A stretch of DNA of 64,000 nt from Hyphomonadaceae bacterium (lineage in GTDB: Bacteria > Pseudomonadota > Alphaproteobacteria > Caulobacterales > Hyphomonadaceae), in the NCBI GenBank assembly GCA_024743315.1, contig JANSWU010000004.1, positions 248,001-312,000 of the forward strand, read 5' to 3'. Below, one piece after another: positions 35,130 through 44,773 of this stretch (positions are counted from its first letter, which is position 1; each line of letters opens with the position of its first letter). Position numbers and translations under genes: made by a program. The notes beneath the pieces are model-generated. The model was not told where the DNA came from. It saw only the letters and a program-made list of their open reading frames with translations, and did not search any database.

Positions 35130-35196
35130 GTGAGAAAACGCTCCCCGTATTCTAGGTTAGGTTGAATTTTAACGAAATTCGTGTAGCCGGATTCGC

Positions 35197-37134
35197 GTGA
35201 CCTTTAGCCTGTTGCGCTATCGCACGCTCATGTCCTCCTTTGTCCGGTCGATATATCATTTTGCCGATCGCTTGGCCGATCTACCTGCGGATGTCAGTTC
35301 GACGACGCGCGCGCGCACGCGTGCCCTGGTGGTCTGGACAGTGTTCTCGGTGCCTTTGGGCGTGTCGCTGATCCTCGCGTCTCAAGACCTGACCCTGACC
35401 TCGCCAACCTCGATTGGGTTGATTATTGGCTGCCTCGGCATGGCCTTGGCAATCCGCCATATGCGCGTGACCCAGAATCTCGATCAAGCCAGCTTGATCT
35501 TTGTCCTGAGCGCCGTTTTCGGATTGGGCGCGGCCGCGTGGGTGGTGTCATCCCCCAATCTCGTACCATTGATCTTTCTGGCGGTCACACCCGTCTATTT
35601 CGGCCTCATTGCTGACTGGAAACAGTGTCTCAAATACACTCTGGTCCTAACCGGTTTTTATTGCGGATTGGCCGGCTGGATCGGATATAAAGGCGTCGCC
35701 ACGCCTGACACGATTATGAGTGTCTTCGCTTGCGCGCTGGCGGCAATTGGCGGCGGCCTGTCAACCACAGCCTATGCCTACACGACCGCACGCGCCTCTC
35801 GAAAATTGCTCAAACAAAAAGACGAGATCGTCTCTTTAGCGTTCCGTGACTCGCTAACCGGCATTTATAATCGCCGCGCCTTCAACGATCATATTAGCAA
35901 CCCATGCTCCCCTGACCGGGGTCATACGATTGCTGTGGTTGATCTCGACAGTTTCAAAGCAGTGAATGATCAGTTCGGGCATGAGATTGGTGACGAAGTT
36001 CTGTCTGAACTCGCGAAACGACTGACAGACGTCACCCCGGAAGGCGCCAAAAGCTATCGCGTTGGCGGGGATGAATTCGCCCTGATCTTGCACGAGATGG
36101 ACACCACACCGTCGGACTTCGCCCAGCAAGTCTGCGAACACGCCACGGGCATGTATCAAACGTCAGTGGGACGATTGCGGGTGCGCGTCTCAGTCGGAAT
36201 CGCACAGGCCAGTGCCGGGCAGAATGACCTCAAGCGGTTATATTACCAAGCCGATACCGCCTTGTTCGAGGCCAAGAAACGGATGGGGTCAGACTGGGCC
36301 GAATACACCCCCGAGCTCGGCGAGCATAAGCGCCGGCGCACGCGCCTGTCTGAACTCCTGAAAACATCGATTGATGACGCTTCGATTGACGTTGTGTTCC
36401 AACCGCAATTGCAACTGAAACCGCAATCCGTGATCGGCTATGAAGCCTTGGCGCGATGGACCACTGAGGAATATGGGCATATTTCCCCGAGCGAGTTCGT
36501 CGCCATCGCTGATGAAGCTGGCCTAATCAATCGGCTGGATCGATGCGTTTTTCTGAAAGCGATCAAGCTCGCGGAGGCCTGGTTGCGGGACGACCAGAAA
36601 CTGGCTGTGAACGTTTCTGGAAAGACGCTTCTGAGCCCCGGCTTCCTGACATTTGTTTGCGAAGGAATTGAGCGCTCATCTTTGTCCTATCAGCAGATAC
36701 AAATCGAAATCACCGAAACGGAGATTATCGAAAGCCAGGACGCGGCCAAGGAAATTTGCAATCAGTTGCGGCAAGTCGGAATCTCAATCGCGCTCGATGA
36801 TTTCGGCACGGGCTATTCCTCGCTCAGCTATTTGTCGACGCTGCCCATCAACACGCTGAAAATCGACAAATCATTTGTTCAGGCCAGCCATCAGGGGTCG
36901 AACCTGAAGATCATCAAATCGATTGTCGGTCTGGCCAAAAGCCTCGGGATCGAGCTGTTGATCGAAGGCATCGAGGAAATTCATCACCTTCGGATCATCC
37001 AGCGTCTTGGCTGTAATTTGGTTCAGGGCTACTATTTCTCACGCCCGATCCCGCCAGAAGCCTGTGTCGAATTCGAACGCCAACATGCGGGCGTTGAGCC
37101 GGGCATGCCTGACATGCAATTTCACGTCGTCTAG
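35197..37134 (+). CDS. Membrane GGDEF-EAL cyclic-di-GMP enzyme (second copy type)
   Basis: A 645-residue paralogue-like protein of the one at 11.7 kb. The N-terminal region has several membrane segments (about 40-205). GGDEF (about 225-380) has VGGDEF intact but no RxxD inhibitory site. EAL (about 395-640) begins GYEALARW, with NVSGKTL, EITETEI, DDFGTGYSS, EGIEE and QGYYFSRP, so both halves look active. A GTG at 35197 or an ATG at 35230 could be the start; neither has a strong ribosome site. It is convergent with gltX, only one base away. Confidence 0.93.
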   Translation: MTFSLLRYRTLMSSFVRSIYHFADRLADLPADVSSTTRARTRALVVWTVFSVPLGVSLILASQDLTLTSPTSIGLIIGCLGMALAIRHMRVTQNLDQASLIFVLSAVFGLGAAAWVVSSPNLVPLIFLAVTPVYFGLIADWKQCLKYTLVLTGFYCGLAGWIGYKGVATPDTIMSVFACALAAIGGGLSTTAYAYTTARASRKLLKQKDEIVSLAFRDSLTGIYNRRAFNDHISNPCSPDRGHTIAVVDLDSFKAVNDQFGHEIGDEVLSELAKRLTDVTPEGAKSYRVGGDEFALILHEMDTTPSDFAQQVCEHATGMYQTSVGRLRVRVSVGIAQASAGQNDLKRLYYQADTALFEAKKRMGSDWAEYTPELGEHKRRRTRLSELLKTSIDDASIDVVFQPQLQLKPQSVIGYEALARWTTEEYGHISPSEFVAIADEAGLINRLDRCVFLKAIKLAEAWLRDDQKLAVNVSGKTLLSPGFLTFVCEGIERSSLSYQQIQIEITETEIIESQDAAKEICNQLRQVGISIALDDFGTGYSSLSYLSTLPINTLKIDKSFVQASHQGSNLKIIKSIVGLAKSLGIELLIEGIEEIHHLRIIQRLGCNLVQGYYFSRPIPPEACVEFERQHAGVEPGMPDMQFHVV

Positions 37135-37135
37135 A

Positions 37136-38473
37136 TTAGCCCAAACGCTTGAGCGCCCGCGCACGCCCCATCAAGACCAGCATATCGCCAACGCTTGGCC
37201 CACGTTCCATCCCGGTCAGCGCTTTGCGCAAAGGCATGAACAGACCTTTGCCCTTGCGACCAGTCTCGGCTTTCAAGGCAGCGGTCCAGTCGCTCCAGGT
37301 GTCAGCGGTCATTTCGCCTTCAGGCAAAAGCTTCGCCGCGGCGGTGATGAAGTCGCGGTCTTCGTCTTCGATCACCGGGGTAATCTCACCAAACGCAACC
37401 GGGACGAACCGCGCCGCGTCTTCCACGGTCTGGCAGTTCTCGCGGACCAGGGTCCAGAAGGTCTCACTTGCTGCTTTCGGATCAATCGCGGCGAGCCGCG
37501 CTTCGGCTTGCTCAAACGACATTGTGTGTGTGAGCGCGGCGTTGAGGCTTTTTAGATCGGCCTCGTCAAACCGCGCGGGTGCCCGTCCGATTTTTGCGAA
37601 TTCAAACTCTTCCGCCAGCTGATCCAACGACTCGCGGATCTCGACATTATCGCTGGTGCCGAGCTTGGCGAGCAGGGAGCAGATCGCCAGAGGTTCAATG
37701 CCTTGCTTGCGCAATTCCCCCATGCCGAGAGAGCCCAATCGTTTGGACAGACTGGCCCCATCTGCGCCAACCAGGAGCGGGGTGTGGGCCATTTCCGGCG
37801 CGCGCCCGCCAAGCGCTTTGAAGATCTCGATCTGCGCCCCGGAATTGGTCACATGATCTTCGCCGCGCACCACATGCGTAATGCCAGCATCAATATCGTC
37901 GACACAGCTGGGCAGCGTGTAGAGATAGGATCCATCGGCGCGGATCAGGACAGGATCAGAGAGAGAGCCGGTTTCGATCGCTTGTTCACCGCGCACCAGA
38001 TCGTTCCAGACCACGCGCTCACCGCTCAGCTTGAAGCGCCAGTGCGGTTTGCGCCCTTCGGCTTCATAAGCCGCCTTCTCTTCATCCGTCAGGTCGAGAC
38101 CAGCGCGATTGTAAATCGGTGGCTTGCCGCGCGCGCGCTGCAGCTTGCGCTGGCGGTCCAGTTCTTCGGCGGTTTCATAACAGGCATAGAGCAGACCCAT
38201 GTCGCGCAATTTGTCGGCGGCGGCATCATATTGCGCGAACCGCTCTGATTGCTTGAACGTGTCGCCCCAGCTCAGGCCGAGCCAGGTCAAGTCGTCGCGG
38301 ATCCCTTGCTCATAGGCCGCGGTTGAGCGCTCAAGGTCGGTATCGTCAATCCGCAGGATGAAGGTCCCGCCCTGCCCCTTGGCGAACAGCCAATTGATCA
38401 GGGCGGTGCGGACGTTCCCAACGTGCAGGTAACCAGTTGGAGACGGTGCGAAACGGACAATAGGGTTGGTCAT
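37136..38473 (-). CDS. gltX: Glutamyl-tRNA synthetase
   Basis: Charges tRNA-Glu. Class I motifs: FAPSPTGYLHVGNVRTALINWLF (HIGH as HVGN) and LSKRLGS (KMSKS). The 445-residue length is typical of the alphaproteobacterial enzyme, and many of these genomes carry two copies, one of which charges tRNA-Gln for transamidation. The ATG at 38473 is preferred because AAGG lies seven bases upstream. An overlapping ATG sits two codons earlier. No zinc-binding cysteines are seen in the usual place. Confidence 0.95.
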   Translation of the reverse strand: MTNPIVRFAPSPTGYLHVGNVRTALINWLFAKGQGGTFILRIDDTDLERSTAAYEQGIRDDLTWLGLSWGDTFKQSERFAQYDAAADKLRDMGLLYACYETAEELDRQRKLQRARGKPPIYNRAGLDLTDEEKAAYEAEGRKPHWRFKLSGERVVWNDLVRGEQAIETGSLSDPVLIRADGSYLYTLPSCVDDIDAGITHVVRGEDHVTNSGAQIEIFKALGGRAPEMAHTPLLVGADGASLSKRLGSLGMGELRKQGIEPLAICSLLAKLGTSDNVEIRESLDQLAEEFEFAKIGRAPARFDEADLKSLNAALTHTMSFEQAEARLAAIDPKAASETFWTLVRENCQTVEDAARFVPVAFGEITPVIEDEDRDFITAAAKLLPEGEMTADTWSDWTAALKAETGRKGKGLFMPLRKALTGMERGPSVGDMLVLMGRARALKRLG

Positions 38474-38604
38474 GGCCATGCCTTAGAGAATGCGAAGCGC
38501 CCCTTCCACACGAAAACGCCTCAAATGCCAAGACATTGCCGCCACATTTGACAGAGATGGTCGAGTCCCAGCACCAAGAGTGAATAATAATAAAGGAGGT
38601 GAAC

Positions 38605-39366
38605 ATGTTCCGTCTTTCGCTCGCCGCGATCAGCACCAGCCTCTTGATCGCCGCGTGTTCACCCGGCCCTCAAACCGATGAAACGCCCGCACTAGCCCCG
38701 GCTGTGCCTGAAACCGAAGACACGTCGGAGGCGGACCTCACCCCTATTGTCGACCCAAACCCGCAGCCAAGCCTGGCGGAAGAGCTGCAAATCGAAACCA
38801 TCGGATACCCGGACGGCTGGGTGTTGCAGCCCTTCTGGTCGGGCGAGTATCCCAATGCCTTCTCGGTGACCCAGGAAGGCGTAACCGTCATGGGACATGA
38901 AACGATCACGTTCGAGGAATACCCACCAATCTATTGCGGGCTGCCCCACAAAGCCACTTACAGTCCGTGGAATTCCGCGCGCCGCGAGTCAGACAGTCTG
39001 GAATTTGTTGCCATGGTCTATCCGACCACGGTCACGCTGCAGGAAGATGTCAGTCTGCAAGCCCTGATCGGTGATGGAGAGGAGCAGCTGGATCTGAAAG
39101 CTGGTGATCAATTGATCTATAAAAGTTATCTCGCCGAGGGCTTTTTCATCGCTGAAAAAGACGGCATTCAATATGAGTTGAACGAAGGCGACTTGCCGCA
39201 AAGCACGGTGTTTGAGCAAGGCCCGGAGGATCAGGAATGGGTCCACGTGACTTGCACGGATGCGGATCAGACACGGGCTTGGATCCGATTTGAGGACGCC
39301 CTAAGCGCACAAGGCGTGGAGCGGTATGAATATACCGGCTTTGCCGTCGCCGAGGACTTGCCCTGA
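38605..39366 (+). CDS. Putative lipoprotein, unknown function
   Basis: A 253-residue protein with a clear lipobox (SLLIAAC), then a proline- and acid-rich linker (ETPALAPAVPETEDTSEADL) and a beta-rich C-terminal domain (about 50-250) with two cysteines far apart (YCGLPH, VTCTDADQ) that may form a disulfide. An almost perfect AAAGGAGGTGA lies just before the ATG, so it is probably well translated. No family recognised. The next gene is DUF1499. Confidence 0.78.
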   Translation: MFRLSLAAISTSLLIAACSPGPQTDETPALAPAVPETEDTSEADLTPIVDPNPQPSLAEELQIETIGYPDGWVLQPFWSGEYPNAFSVTQEGVTVMGHETITFEEYPPIYCGLPHKATYSPWNSARRESDSLEFVAMVYPTTVTLQEDVSLQALIGDGEEQLDLKAGDQLIYKSYLAEGFFIAEKDGIQYELNEGDLPQSTVFEQGPEDQEWVHVTCTDADQTRAWIRFEDALSAQGVERYEYTGFAVAEDLP

Positions 39367-39448
39367 TGCGGCGCGTGCCGCTGCGCAAATCATTTCCTTG
39401 TGTCTCAGAATGGTCTATCTCCGCCTTGCTGAATAGAGGAGGCGAGCC

Positions 39449-40339
39449 ATGAGCGATACGGCAGACACCCCAAAAGCCGGTTGGCGCATGAATGTTGCGA
39501 TATTTGCGCTTGCGGCATCCATATTTACGGTGATCTGGTTCGCCGTCGCCGCCCTCGGAACAAAATTCGGGTTCTGGCCATGGCAAGTCGGCCTCGGGCA
39601 AATGACGATTGGAATTGGTCCGACAATCGCACTGGTCTCGCTCGGCGTTGCGCTTATCGCACAGGTCATCGCGCTGATCAAAGCACCGCGTACGCAGCCC
39701 TTTATCCTCGCGCTCGGCGCCACACTGATCGCAGCCTTTTGCATGTTCCGTTTGGCCGGCCTCGGCGCACAAGCCACCTCCTTGCCGCCATTGCATGACA
39801 TTCAAACCGATTGGTCTGACCCTATTCAGTTCAGCCAGGCGATCATGGATGCCCGCGAAGCACAGGGTGAGACCAATCCGGTGCTCGACGCGCCGACCGT
39901 CCCGGAATATGCCGAAGAACGGTGGCCGGGGACGGCCGGCCGTCTGGTGTCAGAGCTCCAAGAAGAAGCCGAGACAAAGGAAGGCGGCAAAGGCACGGTC
40001 TATCCAACGCTGGAAACGATTTATTTTGACCAGGCTCCAACCGAAGTGGCCACGGTCGCGCAACGCATCATCAATAGCCGCGGCTGGGAGATCGCCTTCA
40101 ATGGACCTACCGGTCGCGAAAATGGTGATGAAATCCAGATCGACGCAACGGCGACGTCGGGCTGGTTCGGCTTTAAAGACGATGTCGCGGTACGGCTGCG
40201 CGCCGTCGATGGCGTCACTGCGGTCGATATCCGTTCGACCAGCCGCGTCGGCCTGTCGGATCTCGGGGCCAACTCAACCCGTGTCCATGGTTTGATGGTC
40301 GAGCTTGAAGACCGCGCCGACGGGCGCCGCGCGCCTTAA
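39449..40339 (+). CDS. DUF1499 membrane-anchored protein
   Basis: A 296-residue protein with two or three N-terminal membrane segments (about 15-105) followed by the DUF1499 domain (about 115-285): IQTDWSDPIQFSQ, YPTLETIYFDQAPTEVATVAQRI, EIQIDATATSGWFGFKDDVAVRLRA. Bacterial DUF1499 proteins are often near cell-envelope or lipid genes, but their activity is unknown. It is convergent with the metallo-hydrolase, with four bases of overlap. Confidence 0.85.
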   Translation: MSDTADTPKAGWRMNVAIFALAASIFTVIWFAVAALGTKFGFWPWQVGLGQMTIGIGPTIALVSLGVALIAQVIALIKAPRTQPFILALGATLIAAFCMFRLAGLGAQATSLPPLHDIQTDWSDPIQFSQAIMDAREAQGETNPVLDAPTVPEYAEERWPGTAGRLVSELQEEAETKEGGKGTVYPTLETIYFDQAPTEVATVAQRIINSRGWEIAFNGPTGRENGDEIQIDATATSGWFGFKDDVAVRLRAVDGVTAVDIRSTSRVGLSDLGANSTRVHGLMVELEDRADGRRAP

Positions 40340-41247
40340 GCGTCGACTTTCGTCAAGCGGAACTCAGACTGCACAACCGGGCGCGCATCGCTGGCGGTGA
40401 CGCGACCCTCCTCGATCAGTTTGAACATATGACCGAGCAGGCTCATGCAAGCGGCGGGAAACAAGCGCTCCTCAAGGCCAACGTACATGGTCTTGACCAT
40501 TTCCGGGATCGAGGTTTCGCCGGCTTTCATTTGCGCGATGACGCCGTCTTCACGGTCCTGGCGGTGTTGGCGATAGGCTTGAATGAACTCCTTGACGAAG
40601 GCCTGGCCTTCTATCGGTGAACCATGTGTCGGCCAGAGAATGTCGAAATTCCGGTCTTCGATTTTGTCGAGGCTTTCAAAATAGTCCGCCATATTGCCGT
40701 CGGGCGGGGCCACAATCGTGGTCGACCAGCCCATAATGTGGTCGCCGGTCAGACAGGCATTTTCTTCTTTCAGCGCGAAGCAGAGATGATTGGTTGTGTG
40801 GCCCGGCGTTTCGATCGTCTCAAGCGTCCAGCCAGGTCCTTCGAAAATGTCGCCATCGCGGGCGCACTCATCCGGCGTGAAACCGGGATCATCTTCGCTG
40901 CCAAGCTCGCCTTTGGCGGTCGGTTCACCGCAACCTTTGGCATAGACTTTACAGCCCGCCCAATCGGCAAGGGGTTTAGCCAGGGGTGAGTGATCAGAAT
41001 GACCGTGCGTGACCAGCACATATTTCACGGTTTCGCCCTCAAGCGCCGCTTTCAGCGCTTCGAAATGAGCTTCGTCATGCGGCCCCGGATCCAGGACGGC
41101 AACTTCGCCTCGACCGACAATGTAAACACCCGTGCCAACATAGGTAAAAGGGCCAGGATTATTGGCGATCACGCGGCGGATCAGCGGAGAGACTTGCTCC
41201 ACTTTGCCATATTCAAATTCAATTTCACGCACAAAAGGAATTGCCAT
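40336..41247 (-). CDS. Metallo-beta-lactamase-fold hydrolase
   Basis: A 303-residue MBL-fold protein of the LACTB2/glyoxalase II-like group. The zinc motif is THGHSDHSPLAKPLAD (HxHxDH). Later LETIETPGHTTNHLCF and CLTGDHIMGW give the third histidine and bridging aspartate, and LWPTHGSPIEG the last. A C-terminal winged-helix-like tail (MVKTMYVGLEERLFPAACMSLLGH) is typical of LACTB2 proteins, which include endoribonucleases. The exact substrate is open. Confidence 0.88.
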   Translation of the reverse strand: MAIPFVREIEFEYGKVEQVSPLIRRVIANNPGPFTYVGTGVYIVGRGEVAVLDPGPHDEAHFEALKAALEGETVKYVLVTHGHSDHSPLAKPLADWAGCKVYAKGCGEPTAKGELGSEDDPGFTPDECARDGDIFEGPGWTLETIETPGHTTNHLCFALKEENACLTGDHIMGWSTTIVAPPDGNMADYFESLDKIEDRNFDILWPTHGSPIEGQAFVKEFIQAYRQHRQDREDGVIAQMKAGETSIPEMVKTMYVGLEERLFPAACMSLLGHMFKLIEEGRVTASDARPVVQSEFRLTKVDA

Positions 41248-41318
41248 GGGAGATATGCTGCTTTGAGTTTCTTATCTTATCGTGGACGTCTTCGCCCGGT
41301 TATCACGAGTCAGGCAGA

Positions 41319-42251
41319 TTACTTACGTTTCGGCGCGAAGGCGGCGACAAAGGCTTTGGCCATGCGGCGGGTCGATTTCAGCTTGTCGCCAAGCTTTAAG
41401 GCAACCGGTGGCCCCATATCGGTCTTGTTCGCGTCGACAATGTAAATCTTGCCTGACGCATTGTCGCGTAGCACGTCCACACCGCCCCATTCCAGACCGA
41501 TCTCTTCAGCAAATCGTGAGATCACGCGAATTTCATCGGCCGTGTAGCAATTCTGGGGCGTGTCGAGCAAAACTTCAGCATTCTCGTTCAAGAAACGGCG
41601 ACCAATCGGACGGCGCTTTCGGAACACAACAGCAGGTTCGCCACCGCAAATACAACAGCGCAGGTCTTCGATCAGCCCGCCATCTATCTCATTGTCCACG
41701 AGGACTTGATAAGTCTTGTCTTCCTGCGGCTCGATCGGACCTTCGAGAATACGCCCGTCGTGACAGGCATTCTTTTCCGATTTTTCGACCATCGTCCCGG
41801 TAAAAGTGCGCGGATCGACCGACAGATTGTAGCCCGCGGCACGCTCAAAAGCCGCGGCAACATTTGATTTTGAAATGTCCTGACAGCCAAAATTCACCAG
41901 CTTGGCGCCCGGCTTGGTTTTTGGCGCGGTATGATTCACCGTCGTCGAGTCATCGAACTGGAACACGATATCGGCAACCGACGGGTCAGAAATGAGTTTC
42001 GCCCCAGAGGCGTGCATGACCGGCCAGATAAAGTACCATGGCCGCGGCTTTTCAGGATAAAAGGCAATGGTTGGGCGCTTGTGCCCTGTAATCCGTCGCC
42101 AAGAGCGCCAGGACTGCGCCAGCGTGTAGAAAGTCAGCCAGGTGAAAATGTCATTCACCAGCTCGCGCGTCGCCGGGACGCGGTGGCCCGTCTTCTTTAC
42201 GAGCCAGGCCCCGTCTTCATATTTAAAGTCTGTCAGCCAGTTTCGTGACAT
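41319..42251 (-). CDS. ATP-grasp-like protein of unknown function
   Basis: A 310-residue protein with features of an ATP-grasp fold. LVNFGCQDISKSNVAAAFERAAGY and TFTGTMVEKSEKNACHDG resemble the nucleotide-binding strands, and the last third gives EWGGVDVLRDNASGKIYIVDANKTDMGPP, like the metal-binding D-x-N/D-A-N loop. CCICGGEPAVVFRKRRPIGR is an unusual cysteine-rich stretch. I do not know a characterised member; RimK-like or peptide-ligase activity is a guess. It is preceded by the DUF442 gene and followed by the MBL gene on the same strand. Confidence 0.65.
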   Translation of the reverse strand: MSRNWLTDFKYEDGAWLVKKTGHRVPATRELVNDIFTWLTFYTLAQSWRSWRRITGHKRPTIAFYPEKPRPWYFIWPVMHASGAKLISDPSVADIVFQFDDSTTVNHTAPKTKPGAKLVNFGCQDISKSNVAAAFERAAGYNLSVDPRTFTGTMVEKSEKNACHDGRILEGPIEPQEDKTYQVLVDNEIDGGLIEDLRCCICGGEPAVVFRKRRPIGRRFLNENAEVLLDTPQNCYTADEIRVISRFAEEIGLEWGGVDVLRDNASGKIYIVDANKTDMGPPVALKLGDKLKSTRRMAKAFVAAFAPKRK

Positions 42252-42370
42252 ACTTTACTCCTTAGCCTTCGCAGCGGCATTTCCACGGTGGATCGCATGC
42301 TTAACGTTAGCTAGCAAGCTCTTTCCAACACCGTAAGTGAACAAATGCTCACAAACAGATCACGCTTGCG

Positions 42371-42781
42371 TTAGAGCAGCGCCCGCAATTGCGACAGGTC
42401 GTATCCCGCGCCTGCTGCAGCATCTACGATATCGTCGCCCGCACCCTGTCCGGCATGGGTCAGCGCCCATGCTGTAATCGACCGCGTACCGGTGCGGCAA
42501 TAGGCCAGGACCGGCGATGGTGCTTCGGCCAGCGCGGCGCCAAAACGCTCCAAAATATCCGGGGTCGGCGCGCCTGAAAAAGGAATCGCCACAAATGTCA
42601 GTCCAGCCGCCTCAGCTGCGGTCCGAATCGCCCCCATCCGGGGTTGCTCAATCCCGCCTTCACCATCAGGACGATTGGCAATGATCGTCTTATACCCGGC
42701 ATCGGCAATCGCCTGGACATCGCCTTCATCAATTTGAGGGGCGACGGCGAATCCATCTGTGACTTTGCGTAAATCCAACAT
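42371..42781 (-). CDS. DUF442 (TIGR01244) phosphatase-like protein
   Basis: A 136-residue protein of the DUF442 family. LDLRKVTDGFAVAPQI and TIIANRPDGEGGIEQP are family motifs, and AYCRTGTRS carries the C-x5-R of a protein tyrosine-phosphatase-like site, close to rhodanese. Members are often found near sulfide:quinone reductases and MBL hydrolases, and one such MBL gene lies 1.1 kb away. The substrate is unknown. Confidence 0.8.
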   Translation of the reverse strand: MLDLRKVTDGFAVAPQIDEGDVQAIADAGYKTIIANRPDGEGGIEQPRMGAIRTAAEAAGLTFVAIPFSGAPTPDILERFGAALAEAPSPVLAYCRTGTRSITAWALTHAGQGAGDDIVDAAAGAGYDLSQLRALL

Positions 42782-42906
42782 AGCGCGGCTCCGATGCAGA
42801 TGGGCGTTGACTTTCCCTCGTGGGCCGTGAACGTAAGAAGTGTTGTTGGGGCTGCCAAGCCCTTGGTGTTGAATCTATTTCACAAGTTCGTGGGAGCCTC
42901 GAAACA

Positions 42907-43878
42907 GTGACGGCGCTGCAGCGTACACTTTCTCGTATACCTTGGGCCTATACGGGACGGCGACTTTTGATCGCGATCCCGACTCTGCTGCTGATTATCA
43001 CAGTGGCCTTCTTCATGATGCGCATGGCGCCAGGCGGGCCATTTGACGGCGAACGCAAACTCAATGCAGCCACCGAGGCCGCGCTGAACGCCAAATTCGG
43101 CCTCGATAAGCCGCTTTGGCAGCAATACACCGACTATCTTTGGGGCGTGTTGCAACTCGATTTCGGGCCGAGCATGAAAACGCTCGGCAAAAGCGTGAAT
43201 GACCTGATTGCTGATGGCCTTCCGATCAGTCTTGCCATCGGGTTTCTCTCGATCACGCTCGCCATTATTGTTGGCACGGCGATGGGCATTTATGCGGGCC
43301 TTCGGCAAAATACAGCGGGCGACTATTCCGTCATGGGCTTTGCCATGGCCGGCATATCCATCCCGACTTTTGTCACCGGCCCGATCCTGATCCTGATCTT
43401 TGCCCTGACCTTCGGACTGTTCGCGGTGGGCGGGCTTGGAACCTATCCGAACATTGGCATGAGTTTCCACAATATGACCTTGCCGGTGATCACATTGGCC
43501 CTGCCGCAAATTGCCATCATCTCGCGCCTGATGCGCGCCAGTGTGATTGAAACCATGCGCTCGGGGCATATCCGCACCGCCCGCGCCAAAGGCTTGAGCG
43601 AGCGTGAAGTTGTACTCAAACATGCCCTGCCCTCGGCGATCCTGCCGCTGGTCTCTTATGTTGGTCCCGCCATGGCCCGCGTCATGACCGGCTCGCTGGT
43701 GATTGAGCGGATTTTTGGCCTGCCTGGCATGGGCTCTTACTTTGTCGATGGCGCGATCAACCGGGATTACACACTCGTGATGGGCGCGCTGATCATCTAT
43801 GCGACCCTGATCGTGATCTTCAACCTGATCGCCGACATCCTCTACGCCTTGCTTGATCCAAAGGTGAAATATGACTGA
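42907..43878 (+). CDS. Oligopeptide-type ABC permease, OppB-like
   Basis: About 323 residues with six membrane helices. GRRLLIAIPTLLLIITVAFFMMRMAPGGPFDGE is the DppB/OppB N-terminus, and the EAA loop for the ATPase reads HIRTARAKGLSEREVVLKHAL. The GTG start at 42907 has GGGAG 11 bases upstream. It overlaps the OppC-like gene by eight bases. The window holds no binding protein or OppD/F ATPase for this pair. Confidence 0.88.
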   Translation: MTALQRTLSRIPWAYTGRRLLIAIPTLLLIITVAFFMMRMAPGGPFDGERKLNAATEAALNAKFGLDKPLWQQYTDYLWGVLQLDFGPSMKTLGKSVNDLIADGLPISLAIGFLSITLAIIVGTAMGIYAGLRQNTAGDYSVMGFAMAGISIPTFVTGPILILIFALTFGLFAVGGLGTYPNIGMSFHNMTLPVITLALPQIAIISRLMRASVIETMRSGHIRTARAKGLSEREVVLKHALPSAILPLVSYVGPAMARVMTGSLVIERIFGLPGMGSYFVDGAINRDYTLVMGALIIYATLIVIFNLIADILYALLDPKVKYD

Positions 43879-44773
43879 CTCATTGGATCTGACGGGCCGC
43901 AAAGAAGCGGTGGAAACGGCCATTCAGGGCGGACGCTCGCTCTGGGACGATGCCAAGGCGCGCCTATTCCGCAACAAGGCCGCCGTCGTCTCGATGTGGA
44001 TTCTCGGCTTTATGGTGCTGGTCGCCGCCATCGGCCCTTTCTTGTGGGTGCACGATTACCGGACGATTTCGGCGAATGTGGAACTCGCACCGACTCTCGA
44101 GAATTTGCACATTCTTGGCACCGACACGCAGGGTCGCGATAGTTTCGCGCGCCTGATGATCGGTCTGCGCATCTCGCTCGCGGTCGGCATGGTCGCGACC
44201 ATTGTGTCCTTGATTATCGGGGTTACCTGGGGCGCCGTGGCGGGGTTTGTCGGCGGCCGGGTCGACAATATCATGATGCGCTTTGTCGATGTGCTTTACG
44301 CCATGCCCTTCATCTTCTTCGTGATCCTGCTGCTGACCGTTTTCGGGCGCAATATCATCCTGATCTTTGCCGCGATTGGCGCGGTCGAATGGCTGACCAT
44401 GAGCCGGATCGTGCGCGGTCAGACCCTGGCGATCAAGAATATGGAATTCATCGAAGCGGCCCGGGCCACGGGCGTGCCCTTCTTCACCATGATCCGCCGC
44501 CATGTGCTGCCCAATGTGGTCGGGCCGGTTGCGGTTTATGTCACCCTGACCATTCCGGTGGTGATCCTGGCCGAGAGCTTCCTGTCTTTCCTCGGTCTCG
44601 GCGTGAATGAGCCACTCACTTCGCTCGGCGTGTTGATCTCTGACGGCGCCAAAGAGATGCAGGACAAGCCCTGGATGCTGCTGGCGCCGGCCCTGACCAT
44701 GATGATCACTTTGCTGTGCCTGAACTTTATCGGCGACGGCCTGCGCGACGCGCTCGATCCGAAGGAACGCTAG
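43871..44773 (+). CDS. Oligopeptide-type ABC permease, OppC-like
   Basis: A 300-residue permease with the typical N-terminal extension before TM1 (KARLFRNKAAVVSMWILGF) and the EAA motif AARATGVPFFTMIRRHVLPN. With the OppB-like partner it would form the channel for di- or oligopeptides or similar solutes. The ATPases and periplasmic binding protein are not here; the gene after it is on the opposite strand, overlapping by four bases. Confidence 0.88.
   Translation: MTDSLDLTGRKEAVETAIQGGRSLWDDAKARLFRNKAAVVSMWILGFMVLVAAIGPFLWVHDYRTISANVELAPTLENLHILGTDTQGRDSFARLMIGLRISLAVGMVATIVSLIIGVTWGAVAGFVGGRVDNIMMRFVDVLYAMPFIFFVILLLTVFGRNIILIFAAIGAVEWLTMSRIVRGQTLAIKNMEFIEAARATGVPFFTMIRRHVLPNVVGPVAVYVTLTIPVVILAESFLSFLGLGVNEPLTSLGVLISDGAKEMQDKPWMLLAPALTMMITLLCLNFIGDGLRDALDPKER

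Noticed and set aside
35140-35190. CtrA-type TTAA-N7-TTAA site before the GGDEF-EAL gene
   Set aside because: The spacing is off by one base and one half-site is TAGG, so the match is poor.
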